The position numbers were made by a program, and so were the translations under genes. The notes below the pieces were generated by a model, which had not been told where the DNA came from, did not search any database, and saw only the letters and a program-made list of their open reading frames with translations. A DNA stretch of 64,000 bases from Lactuca virosa (taxonomy: Eukaryota; Streptophyta; Magnoliopsida; Asterales; Asteraceae), in contig CAKMRJ010005634.1 in the NCBI GenBank assembly GCA_928212115.1, positions 182,486,115-182,550,114 on the forward strand. Direction: 5' to 3'. This document shows, in pieces, positions 33,610 through 45,747 of the stretch (position 1 is its first letter; each line of letters starts with the position of its first letter).

Positions 33610-36600
33610 TAAGTCTAAAACTATTATTGCGTATGACTTCAGGAACCGATCAACAATCGTAGCTCTCAAAAGCTTCTGTCGAACTCTGACCTTGTCGATG
33701 AACTCTGACCTTTGTCAATGACTTGTCCATTAGATAAGGGATCATATATTCCTCTATTCTAGATATCATATGGACTGAGACATGGATTATCAATCATTCT
33801 CTCTGTCCATTTGTTGTTTCCCGATTTCCGATTCATGATGACTGACTGATTGAACAAATCAAATCAGTCCTGGCTTGGCCAAGCACTCACATGTATCATC
33901 TTTAAATCATCGAGGGGCCCACAGATATCGCTTTTATCCCGAAGGTAAAAGGAATGGATAAACTTCGACTCATATGGCTTGTTCTACTACTTGTTGAATC
34001 ATACACAAAGGCACGTTTTATAACATCGAGTTACCAATGCGTTTTCGTGCAATCAATGTATAACCAACTCATAGTAACAACTCATATCTCTAGGTTTGAA
34101 GAATATAAGATATTATCGTCTCATGATCACTCGTGATAAAATCCATGAAGTGATTCAAATGAGCGCGGGTTGAATCCAATACTCAGAACTTATGAGCACT
34201 CATGAGTGTTGTAGCACCACTTTGTCCACCAACTTGGACCTCTACAAACCAACCCATGACAGTCTTGATTCATATCTACTTCGAACATATGACCGACTGT
34301 GGATGGTTTGAATAACTTAATCATTCAGGAAGAGCGACTTAGTTATTCTGGAAGTCAAAACATGCAAAGTGAAACACAAGAATAAATGAATCAAATATGG
34401 TATCAAACCCTATGAATATAAATAAACACTTTTATTTATCACCATACTGATTACTCATTATTCATTGTTTCGGTTTTATCAACTTTATACTTGAATTTAA
34501 AACAATAGTTGTCCCATGCTCCAAGCATGTACACTATGTTTTCTAAACACTATTCATGCCATACACCAAATATGCATACTATGTTTGTCTATGATCTTTA
34601 CTTTGTAAAATAGATCAATTGAACATCAATCCAATGAACCTCTTTTCACAGTCCGAAATCCTTACTGCAAATGCAAGAATTCCAAATTCATGTCATTTAC
34701 TGAAATCTGTTAGATTCTAAACTTATATGCATTGATCCTCTTAATGATTATGCACGAAGTCAGAAAGACTTGACAACAATCATTACAGAGCATTCCAAAG
34801 GAGATCAGCTCCTTGGAAACATCCTTCTTTCATTAAGTTTCCTAATCTTACACAAATTGAATAATTTCTAACTTTGAAACATTTCCATATTCCATTTTGA
34901 GTATCACTTCTGAACAAGAGTTGCCTCCTTACAGATTATGTCAATATGGTCCTTCCAGAATTAACATTATACTTCCAACTGTCCTTGAGCAACCAATCTT
35001 TGGTAAACCTTAGATTGTCCTCGACAATTGCTTAATCATTTTAGTTATATCCAATTCTAGACCTTTTCCCTTCATAATGCCCCAGGCATTTGGAAAATTT
35101 TAGAAAGGATGAATATATCACATGTAATCGATCCTATATCCGAAGCATATGGGACACGATTCATGATGTCTCACATAAAGACTAAACCAGTCTTTTGCTA
35201 TAATATTTCCATTTCAATTTGCCAAGTTCTCAAAATTCAGATTATGAAAAGGGATGCCGTAATCATAATCGAATTTTAGAACGCAAATAATGGACCCATA
35301 TATAGAATTTCCTTATGTTGAGCCATTCCAACATGAAATTCATATATATATATATATCCTTGATTAAATACGATTAAAATCTCAATCTAAGATTTTAGAA
35401 TTGAAATGAAGTATAATTTCCTCTCCCTTAATTATAGCAAAACAACTTTTTCAACCCCTGCAACCTCACGAATTGAAACTTTTGTTTTCTATAATTAACA
35501 TTGGTAACTTGCAACCTTTGTCATAATTATCATGCTCCCACTAACATGATGATTATTAGCATAACACTTATGCTCCCACTAGCTTTGACATGTACTCAGA
35601 AATCAGCTGACTTTCTTACCAAAGTTCAGATTTCTGATACTAGATTGTTTTGATAAAACTTTATCAAAATCATACACCTCTCTTAGATAGCTCACATGTG
35701 TGTCTAAACAATTTTAGAACTATGAAAAGGGATGCCGTAATCATAGTCTCAATTGTTTAGACCTTTGTCACTTCTCACAAGTCCATGTTAGTGTGCCGGT
35801 AAACCACACACGCTCCACTAACGACTTTGAGAATGCAAATATCACAATTGCTATCTAGCTAAAATCTACTTAGTGAAAGTGTTTCCTCACCATCATTTTC
35901 ATGAATCGGAGAGAAACCTTATGACACTTAGATTTAATAGTGTATGTGTTCTTATCCATGTGGATTTGTCAAAACCATAATCACAAGACAAGGTTAGTGA
36001 CAAATCCAAACTCATATTGATTAAACTTGTGCAATCTTAAATTCTTGCCATTTGGCAGCTCAGGTGCCTGCCATTGCTTCCAAGTAGTTGTGCAACCAAT
36101 TGAGAACTCTCAGAACTCCTATGCAAAGCCAACTTGAATAGGCACAAAATTTCAACACGATAGGTTATAAACCTCAAGTCGTGTGCTAGTGAAGGACTTT
36201 AGGTTTTATTCTTGATTAAGTCTTGAAACTTTCAAGAGCTTTAAGACTCCCACTGTCATCTTGTTTCAAGAGATAGTGCAGATTCTTTATCAAGACTAAC
36301 ACTTTACACAATTGGCCTAAGTTGGTCTCTGTTTTATCCAAAACATCACAACTTACCAATTTCAAATGTACAAGAGTAGATAACCTTTTACTCTTACATT
36401 TGACTAGTGTTAACAAACCCTCTTTAAGATATGTCACTCAAGTTACAATCTTGGAGTATGACTCTAAGAATTGTTTTGGAACGAAGTATGACTCATCTTT
36501 TTGATTTAACCATTTCAACAATTCATGACTCCTCTTCTTAGTCATAAGAATGCACTAAGATGACTTTAGAGGACCAATTGTGATATGGTATCTTAATCAT

Positions 36601-37910
36601 TAAGATGATCATAAACATGATACTAAAGTACTCTCCCATCTTTTCATATTTGAGAAACTTTTATCTTTCTGCCATACTTTGATTCTTCTTATTCGTTCTG
36701 TCTCACATTGAAACTTCTCCAATGCTACAGACTTATACTTAAACTTATAAGTATAACCATATTTACTGAACTTAAGTAAATCACGACGAATAGTCTTCTT
36801 GATCTTTTGTGGTGGACTTGACCAGTGCACAAGAATGTGTACTCGATCCCTTAGTCCTTTCCTTATTCACATAAGGAATTAGTCTTAATTTTCGAAGCTG
36901 AAAGTTCTCATTCATCATACTATACAACTTGCATGATTCCAAGTTTCGGTCCAATTGAACCTTGGGTGATGAGAATCTTTCCTTATTTGGTAATATTAGA
37001 CACTACCACAACCGAAAGAATCAAATCCATTTTTCCAATATTGCTATCAATGGAATCTTATAAGCAACAACTTTTCACAAATGCCATTGTAAGGATACTT
37101 AAAATAAATAAAATCAAAACCTTTTTCTTTTATTTTAAAACTTTGCGGAAAAACTTATCCTTACAATCCATATGAAAACCTTGTTGTTATCTATTCCTAA
37201 GCATTATAAATATCATAAGTCTTAAGTAATAGCCCAAAATTCTGATCACCGAACCATGCGATTGAAATCCATCTTCGCGATCAGAATCAGCATGTACTTA
37301 ATAGAGTTAGACAATGGACTTTACCTGAAGTAGAGCCAAACTTATTGACTTTAACATCCTTAGGTAAATTTGGCAGCTTCGTAACCAATGCCCCTTCCTT
37401 TGGCAATAGTTACCTATGGACCCTTGATAATGGGACTATCTCAGACTTCGCCTCTCTCTTTACCATTGGGTCAACCGAGTTGACTATGGCCGATCCCTTT
37501 CCATTGGGAAGAGAGAGCTTTACTGGATATCCAATGTCATCATTGTCAATGTCCATAGCGTTTTAGGAAGTTGATCTTAGCAAATAGATAAGAACATTAA
37601 GGGTCTTGTCTTAGTCTGTTTCATAGGATTCCTAAAAGAACTCACTATGTGACTTAGAAAGTAGTTGAGCCACCAACTTTCTCAAGACTTTGACACCCAA
37701 CTCTCCCGGCTTGTCAATATGTGACTACATCTCCAAGATGTGATCACACCTAGACCTTGCCTTGCCAATAGGGCTTGAGTGACCTTAAACTTTTTAGGAA
37801 CTTGTGGGTTAGGGAGAATAATTGGAGGAGGTGAAAGAAGTATGATATCCATGGGACATCATCTTCATTTAGGAAAGCTTGTTTCAAGAGATTTGGGAAG
37901 ATCATAAATG
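33610..37910 (-). other. Element G: non-coding interior in place of gag-pol
   Basis: About 4.3 kb with no recognisable retrotransposon domain on either strand; open frames are short and have no motif. Leader motifs recur inside it: GGGATGCCGTAATCATA at about 35252 and 35730, and a GTGTGCCGGTAAACCACAC unit near 35793. Near 37345-37566 the minus strand has a moderately long frame (IDNDDIGYPVKLSLPNGKG) that I do not recognise. Confidence 0.75.
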
Positions 37911-38102
37911 TCAAGACCAGACATCTTTTTGGGAGATATTCAAGATAATTGATTTTGATTTAAAGTCCTTAATATGACACCCAATATGAAATATTAAGGC
38001 TAGGACCCAACAAACTATTTTATAACTTAGAAGAGGGATGCCGTAATCCAAGCTATAAAATATTTGAAGGTAGGTGAATGACAATTCACCAATTTCCACC
38101 AT
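37911..38102 (-). other. Small leader ORF of element G, also seen in element L
   Basis: A 63-codon frame starts MVEIGELSFTYLQIFYSLDY. Its counterpart in L at 60733-60924 starts MVEIGESSFTYLQISYSLDY and stays similar for about 45 codons. It overlaps the former gag start (ATGTCT at about 37923). Shared DNA ancestry explains the match, so coding is unproven. Confidence 0.4.
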
Positions 38103-38289
38103 GAAAAACGAAATAATTTATTAGGTTTTAATTGGATTTGAAAGTCCTAGATCTTTGAGATTCATTGAACTGTTCAAAGGCATGTTTCAATCTCGAGTGT
38201 TCCCTTCAGGTTTTGTGACTGGGATGCCGAGGATCACAAAACAAGGTGTGAATAACCATGCAAATATACTTGGTACCCTTAATATTTAC

Positions 38290-38425
38290 CCCTTAATCAG
38301 TGTGCCGGTTAACCACACACGCTCCACCGATACTATGATAAATATTAAGTTACCCTTTGCCTACCTTGTTAAGTCCAGGTTAGTGTGCCGGTTAACCACA
38401 CACGCTCCACTAACGACTTAAGCAA
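38290..38425. repeat. Paired GTGTGCCGGTTAACC units in the leader of element G
   Basis: Two copies of TGCCGGTTAACCACACACGC lie about 80 bp apart (near 38300 and 38382). A third, slightly altered copy is at 35793 in the interior. The element L leader has two copies in the other orientation (near 60424 and 60507). Each is an imperfect palindrome around GGTTAACC. Confidence 0.85.
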
Positions 38426-38912
38426 AGTGCAAAGTGTAATTTCATGGGTTAGCACCAAATTCACATTTTCCTAAGTAACTAAGATTGGCTATTAATAAGA
38501 GTTTAGTTACTTAGTATTTATCATTAATACTTTTAATGAAAGGAGAATTATAGTCCTTGTCCTACCCGTTCGGCTAACGACCCTCCACCAGTCAAGGAAG
38601 CGGTGGGTGAGAGTGGACACCCATTAAACTGCCATTTTATAGGCAGTAACCTTATACCCCCTTATAGACCGGCTTCATGAATGAGGCCTACTAACGGTAA
38701 GACTGACTTTACTCTTATACATATATATAAATATTATTAACTTATAATATTATAAAGTATAAGGGTTGAATTTTAACTTTTAAAATTCTAAGGGCTAACT
38801 TGGAATTAAAGTATTCATAAGTGAAAACTTTTCAAATTCCAAAACTTGAGGGCAAGTTTTGAAACTATTCAAAACTAATTAATTCCATAACTTATGAGTT
38901 TAAAGTAGTTTT

Positions 38913-38917
<5 letters not shown>

Positions 38918-38953
<36 letters not shown>
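38918..38953. repeat. Poly(A) run in the leader of element G
   Basis: About 35 uninterrupted A residues on the plus strand (T on the sense strand of G). Confidence 0.95.
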
Positions 38954-38957
<4 letters not shown>

Positions 38958-39570
38958 TCAAGTTCCTTAACTTGAGGACAAGTTATGGAAGACTTTAAAC
39001 TAATTAAAAAAAATAACTTTTTTTATTGTAACTTATGGAACTAATTAAGGTTACACTTTTTTTTTAATTTAATGAAGAGACTCTTGAACCTCCATCACTT
39101 GAGGACAAGTTATGGAGTCATAAAACCATTTAATTAGAGCTAGACTCTTCATTTTATAACCTTTGCCAACTTTTATGAGTTTTATGATTCTTAAATGTGA
39201 CTTTTCATATAACTTGAGGACAAGTTACAAAAACACACTTTGGAATCAACTCTTAGATTAGAATGGATTGAAAACAACTATTTCACACAACTTTTCTATT
39301 AATCTAAGAACCTCATAAGAACAAGATAATTCAAATCATCAATCTTCAAGAAATTAGCATGAACATACAAACTAATACAAATCTTGAAATTATGACAATT
39401 ATCTTAGAAATTGGATTAGCATGAACATTACCACATCAAAAACAAGTTTATAAGTCCAAAAACATCTTAGGGTAATGTTCCTAGTCCAATTCCAGCCAAA
39501 ACAATCGAATATATGCATCCAACTCGATTTTTCAGCTACTTTTGCAAGTATAACAAGAAAACAAGCCTAG

Positions 39571-39582
39571 GCTCTGATACCA
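39571..39582 (-). promoter_or_regulatory. Primer-binding site of element G (tRNA-iMet)
   Basis: The minus strand reads TGGTATCAGAGC one base inside the right LTR. Confidence 0.93.
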
Positions 39583-39583
39583 C

Positions 39584-40337
39584 TGTTGGGTTATGAGCAT
39601 TCTAACACTCCTAAGTGTACATGCAACCCTAAATACCTTGGATCTATGTTTTCTCTATTATACATACAATTATGAACATCCAAGGTATTATCCTAATCTA
39701 GCATACAAAATAATAAATATAACAAGATAGAATACATACCTCTTTGATGTAGAATGTCTTCATGAAGCTTGAGTGCCTAGTGCCCCAAGTGTGACACCTC
39801 AAATGGTTCACACAACACCAAAATAGACTTGGAATAACTTGAGAGAAACTTGAACACTCCTTGAAATCGTCTAGCCCTCACACTCACACATTAGTGCACG
39901 ATTTCTTGAGCCATGGGATTCTTTTATATGGTGGCTATTAGGGTTACACCATGTAACTCATAACTTTATCCATTCCTTATGCTCCATGGATTTTAACCTC
40001 CATGGAGTATCCATGGGTCACCCCATGGACTTAGTCCAACATAAGGAATCTTGGATCACAAGCCCACATATATAAGAATGAATGATTTACACAATCAACC
40101 CATATATTTAATTAGTCTCCTTTTGATCACTTAATTAATTCCAAATTAATTCTTGATCAATACTAATTAAATAACCTTATTAATATATTAGAACTTATAA
40201 TATATTAACCAACCTTAAGTGTTATTTCTCTCATTATAGTCTATCCAAATGCATGATGCCATGCAACCCAAATGGACCATGCCGGGTCGGGTCAAGTCTT
40301 ACTAATTATAGTTATGGACTTAGACATTAATCCAACA
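39584..40337 (-). repeat. Element G: 5' LTR (right copy), 754 bp
   Basis: This is the near-identical partner of 32842-33595, followed by target duplication TCTCC at 40338-40342. Confidence 0.96.
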
Positions 40338-41702
40338 TCTCCGATAATGACCTGCAGTCCCTAAGAACTGGCGTACTTCGGTTGGCATCGTTGGTGCTTT
40401 CCAATCCTTAATTGCTTCGATCTTTGTGGGATCGACATGAATCCCTTTACTACTGACCACATGGCTGAGGAAATACACTTCGTTAATCCAGAACTCACAC
40501 TTAGAGAACTTTGCATAAATTTTCTCCTTTCTTAATAGTTCCATAATTAATCATAAGTGTTTGCCATGTTCTTCTTTGGTTCGTAAATATATCTATATGT
40601 CATCGACGAACAATATCACGAACTTATCCAAGTAGGGTTGGCACACCGGATTCATAAGGTCCATGAATACGACTAGCGCGTTGGTCAGTGCGAATGACAT
40701 AACCAGAAACTCGTAGTAAACGTACTGAGTCCTAAATTTCCTCTTTGGAATGTGTACTTCTTGAAATCTGAGTTGATGATAGCCGAATCTTAGATCGATC
40801 TTCGAGTAGTAGCATGATCCTTGTAGTTGATCGAACAGATCATCCATCCTTGGGAGTGGATATCGGTTTTTGATGGTGAGTTTGTTTAACTCTCGATAGT
40901 TGATGCAAATCATGAATGATCCATCCTTCTTTTTGACAAAGAATACTAGAGCTACCTATGGAGAGAAGCTTCGCCGGATAAAGCCTTTTTCAAGAAGCTC
41001 TTAAAGTTGACCGGACATTTCTTGCATTTCCGATGGAGCTAGATGTTAAGGAGATCTTGCCACTGGTGCTGCACCCGGGATTAGGTTGATTCGGAGTTCA
41101 ACTTTTTTGAATGGAGGTACTCCAAGTAGATCCTTTGGAAATATGTCCGGGTAGTCGCACACTTGCGGAAGGCCTTTAATTTCCTTATCCTTGCCTTGGA
41201 TATCCACCACGTAGGCCAAGAAAGCAAAGCATCTCTTCTGCAAACACTTCCTTATCTTCATGCAAGAGATGACGCTTAGATTCTTTCCTGATTTATCTCC
41301 ATAAATCACAAAGACCTCATTGTTGGGTAAAGGTAGTCAAACGACCTTTTCGTAACATAAAATATTCACTCGATGAAGTGATAACCAATCCATTCCAATG
41401 ATTACATCGAAGCTTCCAATAGTCATTGGCATTAGGTTGACATGAAAGACGTGGTTATTCAGGGTGAAGAGGCAATTAGTGAGTATTTGTAAGGTGCTTT
41501 CTAACTGGCCATTTGCTACTTCTACCATGTACGCTTCGTTAAGTTTGCATGATTTATGGTTAATCATGCGTCTAAAGTTATGGGATATAAAGCTTCTGTC
41601 AACACAAATATCAAATAATACGGAAGCATAAATATTTTTGATAGAAAACATACCAGTAACCATAGTTAGTTCCTGGAAAGCATCTCCACCACCTATCACC
41701 AA
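40338..41702 (-). pseudogene. pol: pol of element F, part 1: protease and RT, broken
   Basis: The minus strand from 41702 shows protease remnants (MVTGMFSIKNIYASVLFD near 41660, where the catalytic Gly-containing triplet reads DIC, and VIIGMDWLSLH near 41390). A linker follows (DYPDIFPKDLLGVPPFKKV near 41140). RT has INYRELNKLTIKNRYPLPRM near 40905, FVDDI near 40600 and FSKCEFWINEVYFL near 40500. The thumb/connection stretch RQFLGTAGHYRR breaks at 40343, where element G was inserted. The altered protease active site and several frameshifts show that it was dead before or soon after the insertion. Confidence 0.88.
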
Positions 41703-42139
41703 AATGTTCTTCCTTGGCCACCCTGATTCTTTAGTTTCGGATAGTCCTTAAAATTTCCTAGTTGATTGCATGCGAAGCAGTTACGGCTTCCTCCTGCAGC
41801 AGAGGTTGCGTTTGCATTATTTGGGTTCTTTCTGCAGTACTTAAAGGTGTGACCTCTCAAGTTATAGTTGCTTCAGACCATGCAATTTTCGACATGGTGG
41901 AAATTGCACTTGGTACAGTGGGGTAAATTCCCAGAGTAGGGCTTTTATGGAGGTGGGAGTGTTTATGATTGTAACATAAACAGCTACAGGTTCTGGATTG
42001 GGTTTGCGATGCTTGGAGTTCCCCTTTGACTTTCCATGGAACTTCTGTTTTGTACTCCCAGCCTGGTTCTTTTCTGTTTATGGAGACATGGTACCCTGAT
42101 AGATATACTGCTCAGTCAAGTGATAGGCTAATTGCTTAG
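41703..42139 (-). pseudogene. gag: gag C-terminal remnant of element F (zinc knuckles)
   Basis: On the minus strand, CTKCNFHHVENC, then a knuckle with lost cysteines (SNYNLRGHTFKYC), then CFACNQLGNFKDYP can be read, preceded by basic sequence (TKQKFHGKSKGNSKHRKP). A TGA lies inside. The frame is cut at 42139 by element H, so capsid and N-terminus are absent. Confidence 0.8.
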
Positions 42140-42578
42140 TGTTAGGTCTAAATTTATGGTTTATACATTGCTTTTTTAGGCATTTGTAGTTTTCGGTCTA
42201 GTGCCGAAAACAATCTTGGGCTTTGTTGTAGTTTGGACCGAAATCACATGTGATTTCGGTCTAGCTATTGAGTTTTGGGCTTGGGTTTTCGGTCCATATA
42301 TATAAATAGTCATTAGGGGCGTGTTTAGGGGAGACACACAAGGGGCTAAGGAGAAGGAAACGATTAAGGTGTTCTAGAGAGAGAAAGTAAGAGAGAACTT
42401 GTGTCTGTATGAATCTTGTATACATGGATCATTATTGAATATCATTGAGTGCATTGAAGATTCATCTTGTTCTTCTTGTTCTTCTTCTTCTCCATTCTAT
42501 CTTGCATCATCCACTTGATTGGGATTCCGCACCATCAAGTGGATCAGATTGATACATCAAAGCGATTTAGAGACTTAT
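42140..42578 (+). repeat. Element H: 5' LTR of a SIRE-type copia element (right end approximate)
   Basis: It starts TGTTAGGTCTAAATTTATGG and contains a TATA-like TATATATAAATAG near 42297. A primer site follows at 42582. The start is related to, but clearly different from, the LTR start of element I (TGTTAGGACCTAATTATG). There is no second copy in the window, so the right border is estimated from the primer site. Confidence 0.7.
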
Positions 42579-42581
42579 AAG

Positions 42582-42593
42582 TGGTATGAGAGC
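42582..42593 (+). promoter_or_regulatory. Primer-binding site of element H
   Basis: TGGTATGAGAGC, one base from TGGTATCAGAGC, follows CTTATAAG as in SIRE-type elements. Confidence 0.8.
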
Positions 42594-43495
42594 TTGGATC
42601 GTATCAATCAATTTGGCAAGATTTTGAACGTTTTTGAACTTTTTCTTGAAGGTTTTGGCGTTTTTGATTTGTTTTATAAGAAATATTGGGTGTTTGTTCT
42701 TCGTGTTCTTCATAAAATTGAGTTTTAGATTGAATTTTGCGTTAAAAAGGTGAAAAAAACGTGTTTTTGGTCCTTCCAAGGGAGACTCCGACGGCTATTT
42801 TCGGTCACGAGGTAGGGTTTCCGAGGTGTTCTCGGCCGAAAACGAGGAGTGTTCGGTCAGAAGGGAGTTTACGGCCGAAAGCGAGAGTTCTCGGTGGAGC
42901 GTGCGAGGTTTGCGGTGGAGCGTGCGAGGGTTTGCGGTGGAGCGTGGCTTCGGACGTTTTCGGTGCGCAGATCTCGACAGAAAACGTGTTCGGTCCTCTC
43001 ATTTTTGGTCTTGTTTGAGGTCTAGTTTTCGGTCAGAAGGTAAATTGCGAGTCTTCTTGGTCTGGATCAAGAGGCTTCGCGATTTCGGCCAGAAAATCAA
43101 ATTTTTTGATTTAAAACCTAGTTTTTGACCCTAAGCTTCGTTTTCGATAAAATAACCCCGTTTTCGATATTAAAGCTTCGTATTTAGTTAAAAAGCCTCG
43201 TATTCCGTCAAATACTTTCGTTTTGGATCTTAAAATTTTCGTTTTCGGCCTAAGTTTTGACTTTCGATTTTTGACTTTCAAGCTTGACTTTTGACTATCA
43301 AGTTCGACTTTTTAAGTTTGACCTTTTAAGTTTGACTTTTCATTTTGACTTTCAAGTTTGACTTTTTAAGTTTGACTTTTCGGTTTGACTTTCAAGTTTG
43401 ATTTTTAAAGTTTGACCTTTTAAGTTTGACTTTTCGGTTTGACTTTCAAGTTTGACTTTCGTGGTTTCAAGTCAAAGGGTATTTTTTGGTAAACA
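42594..43495 (+). other. Leader of element H with three kinds of repeat
   Basis: It contains TTTTCGG/CCGAAAAC half-palindromes (42795-43100), about three units of GCGGTGGAGCGTGCGAGG (42890-42955), and a block of about a dozen TTTGACTTT-type units with CAAG, TAAG or CGG spacers (43255-43465) just before the gag start. No RNA gene or other ORF is supported. Confidence 0.75.
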
Positions 43496-43681
43496 ATGAG
43501 TTCCTCAATCACCAAGGGTAATGAAACTTCATTTTCTCAGTCTTGTGAAGCTACGATTAAACTTCTTCGTGATCAAATCGATATATTACGTAGAGACAAT
43601 GAGGACCTTAGGTATGAAGGCTATACTCTTAGGAAGGCCCAAAAACCCTTAAAAGAGTTGTTTTCGGTTATAGCCTTATGA
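43496..43681 (+). pseudogene. gag: gag N-terminal fragment of element H (61 codons)
   Basis: MSSSITKGNETSFSQSC starts at 43496, followed by a coiled-coil-like helix (IKLLRDQIDILRRDNEDLR) and RKAQKPLKEL. This resembles helical gag regions of SIRE-type elements. The homologous DNA stops at about 43681, where antisense LTR sequence of element I begins, so capsid and everything downstream are missing. Confidence 0.6.
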
Positions 43682-43862
43682 TAGGATCCATTGCACCAGA
43701 TGATTTTGTGAAATTTAATCGTGTGCATTTGGATTGAATTCACTTCTTATTCTTCTTCTTGATTCATTATGTTTTGATTGATATTGTTTGATCACTAGTT
43801 GGTTCAAAGTTTGGCCTAACAGATAAATGCCTAGCACAAACAAACATAATTAGGTCCTAACA
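43682..43862 (-). repeat. Element I: start of the 3' LTR (181 bp kept)
   Basis: The minus strand begins TGTTAGGACCTAATTATG directly after a PPT. It is cut at about 43682, where element H sequence in the opposite orientation begins. Confidence 0.75.
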
Positions 43863-43877
43863 ATCTCCCCCTTGGTT
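43863..43877 (-). promoter_or_regulatory. Polypurine tract of element I
   Basis: The minus strand reads AACCAAGGGGGAGAT directly before TGTTAGGACC. Confidence 0.85.
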
Positions 43878-43975
43878 TGATGATAGCTTGAACTCATGGC
43901 TTGTCGATGATCATCACATCTGAACTTCCCAAGGCACCTGCCCACATCCTCTTGTTGATAATTTTCACCAACCAT

Positions 43976-45706
43976 TCATGTGAATTCTTTAGCAACGATC
44001 TCCAGAATATCATCGTTGACCACAATTTGATGTCTCGCCAAAGTACAGATATCACGCTCACTGAACTGCAGGAGATCCTTCGCTTCAAGAAGACGAATAA
44101 CCCCAGTCGAGAGCTTGATGGCAGCGGTGGTTGTGGCCTCATCAAATACCCAGTATTCCATATTCTGCAGAGAACCGTCAGGTAACTGTGGAACAATAGG
44201 AATGTGTTTCATTTGCTTGGTAGGAGGCCACATCACATTTTTCATGGTACGATTGGTGCTAGGATCGAATACTCCCTTGACTTTCTTGACAAAAGAATCT
44301 GCAGTCTTCATCCCATCGAACTTTCTCTTCACTTGGTTCTCTAAGAAGAGCTTAAAATCAGTCCCTCGAGGATCATTCGATGGGTTGTGGAAAGGAGCAT
44401 CAACAAGTTTTGTAAGATGTACTTTAGTCCAAGAGCAAAAATCATTTTGATACTCATAATACTCCACATTTCCATTGTTCCTTTTGACTACCCATATTAT
44501 CTTCTTGTCATGAAACCCCACACCTTTATTCCTGACCGATCTCCGTACTTGTTTTTGAACCTCTTTTTGCCACGCTCAATGACACTCAATTGCAGATGAT
44601 CTCCACGGATGTTTTGATTTGAATTTGTTATGAAGAGCAATTTTCCTTTTCCTTGAGATTTGACTTGCCTCTGAGCTTATTTCAAAATTACTCTAGGATC
44701 AGCTGAAGTAGGTTCTTTATCAAAACGATTAACAATACGAGTTCCACTGGTTTGGTGAGAAACATCTTCTGAAGCTGGAGCAAGTACACTTGGAGATGTA
44801 TTGTCTTGAGTAGGCTCAGTTACAGATGTTTTGAACTTGTCACCAAATTCACTGATCAAATTTTTTTTTTCAAATCAAAGTGTCCAACTGAGAGAGCACC
44901 AAGATTAAGTTGTAGATCAGAAATCTGCCTTGACTTTTGAGCATTTTCTCTCTCAAGCTCGGAAACTCTAATATCCAGAGTTCTAATCAGTACGTATTTC
45001 TCAATAAGCTTTTGATTTAGAACTCCAATTTCGTCCTTGAGCTCAAAAATGGTTGGATCTTCGTTATCGGAGCTCCCTACACCAATTGATATGCCTTTGC
45101 ATCTGGGTGCATGATCAATACTTTCTCTGGCAAGAAACCTGGCAAGCCGTTCGGAAGCGGCATCATGCGCAGGTTGAGGGACAGAAGAATCACCAGGAGC
45201 TGAAGAGCTTCCTGCTTCAAAAGATGTATGAACATAACTGGGCCCCTCGTCCAAAATTGGACTCTCCACTTGAATTGGTTGGGATGTTTCGGTGGTTGTG
45301 TTGGCTGTCGAACAGTTTGAGATTTTTCCCTTATAAGCACTCCCGGCCTGGGATCATCACGTCTTCGTTTTAAAGGCGGCTGGGAGGCTTGAGTCGTACC
45401 CAGATCACAATCAGATGGAGTAATTATTAGAGAAACAACTGCTCGGGGAGGAATCCTCGCAGTTGAATCTAGTTGAGCAATGAATTCAGCCATCTGAGCG
45501 GGTGATTGAGACAGGAGCTTGAGAATGTTGGAGTCTCCCTTAGTCTCAGATGGAGCACTCACAACGTCATTGACCTTATCAAAATCAAAGAACAAACTAA
45601 TGTCATCATTACTGAGCTCAAAATCAATTGCGAAGTCTATCATTGATACGCATTGCATCATTTCCTTCATCAATCCCTTCTCCTTCATCCTCATCAACAT
45701 TATCAA

Positions 45707-45747
<41 letters not shown>

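Larger units (their letters stand above)
32842..40337 (-). mobile_element. Element G: young LARD-like copia element with no pol
   Basis: Two 754-bp LTRs differ by about three substitutions by eye and flank 5988 bp with no gag or pol. The target-site duplication TCTCC is at 32837-32841 and 40338-40342. A primer site lies by the right LTR and a PPT by the left LTR, so it reads on the minus strand. LTR ends and the first roughly 1.3 kb of leader match copia element L, but the region where gag-pol should be holds unrelated non-coding sequence. It would depend on a coding relative. The near-identical LTRs indicate a recent insertion. Confidence 0.95.
27728..42139 (-). mobile_element. Element F: Tekay-type gypsy element, split by element G and cut at its 5' end
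   Basis: The minus strand carries gag remnants, protease, RT, RNase H, integrase, chromodomain, PPT and a 3' LTR in order. G (32842-40337) sits inside the RT/RNase H region. The gag N-terminus, leader and 5' LTR are missing where SIRE-type element H begins at 42140. Its PPT and LTR start resemble those of element A. Confidence 0.9.

Noticed and set aside
32842..40337. The two near-identical 754-bp blocks as a segmental duplication
   Set aside because: TG...CA ends, a 5-bp target duplication, a primer site and a PPT show that they are LTRs of one element.
42759..43130. Open frames in the leader of element H as genes
   Set aside because: They come from GCGGTGGAGCG and TTTTCGG repeats, lie between primer site and gag, and have no domain.
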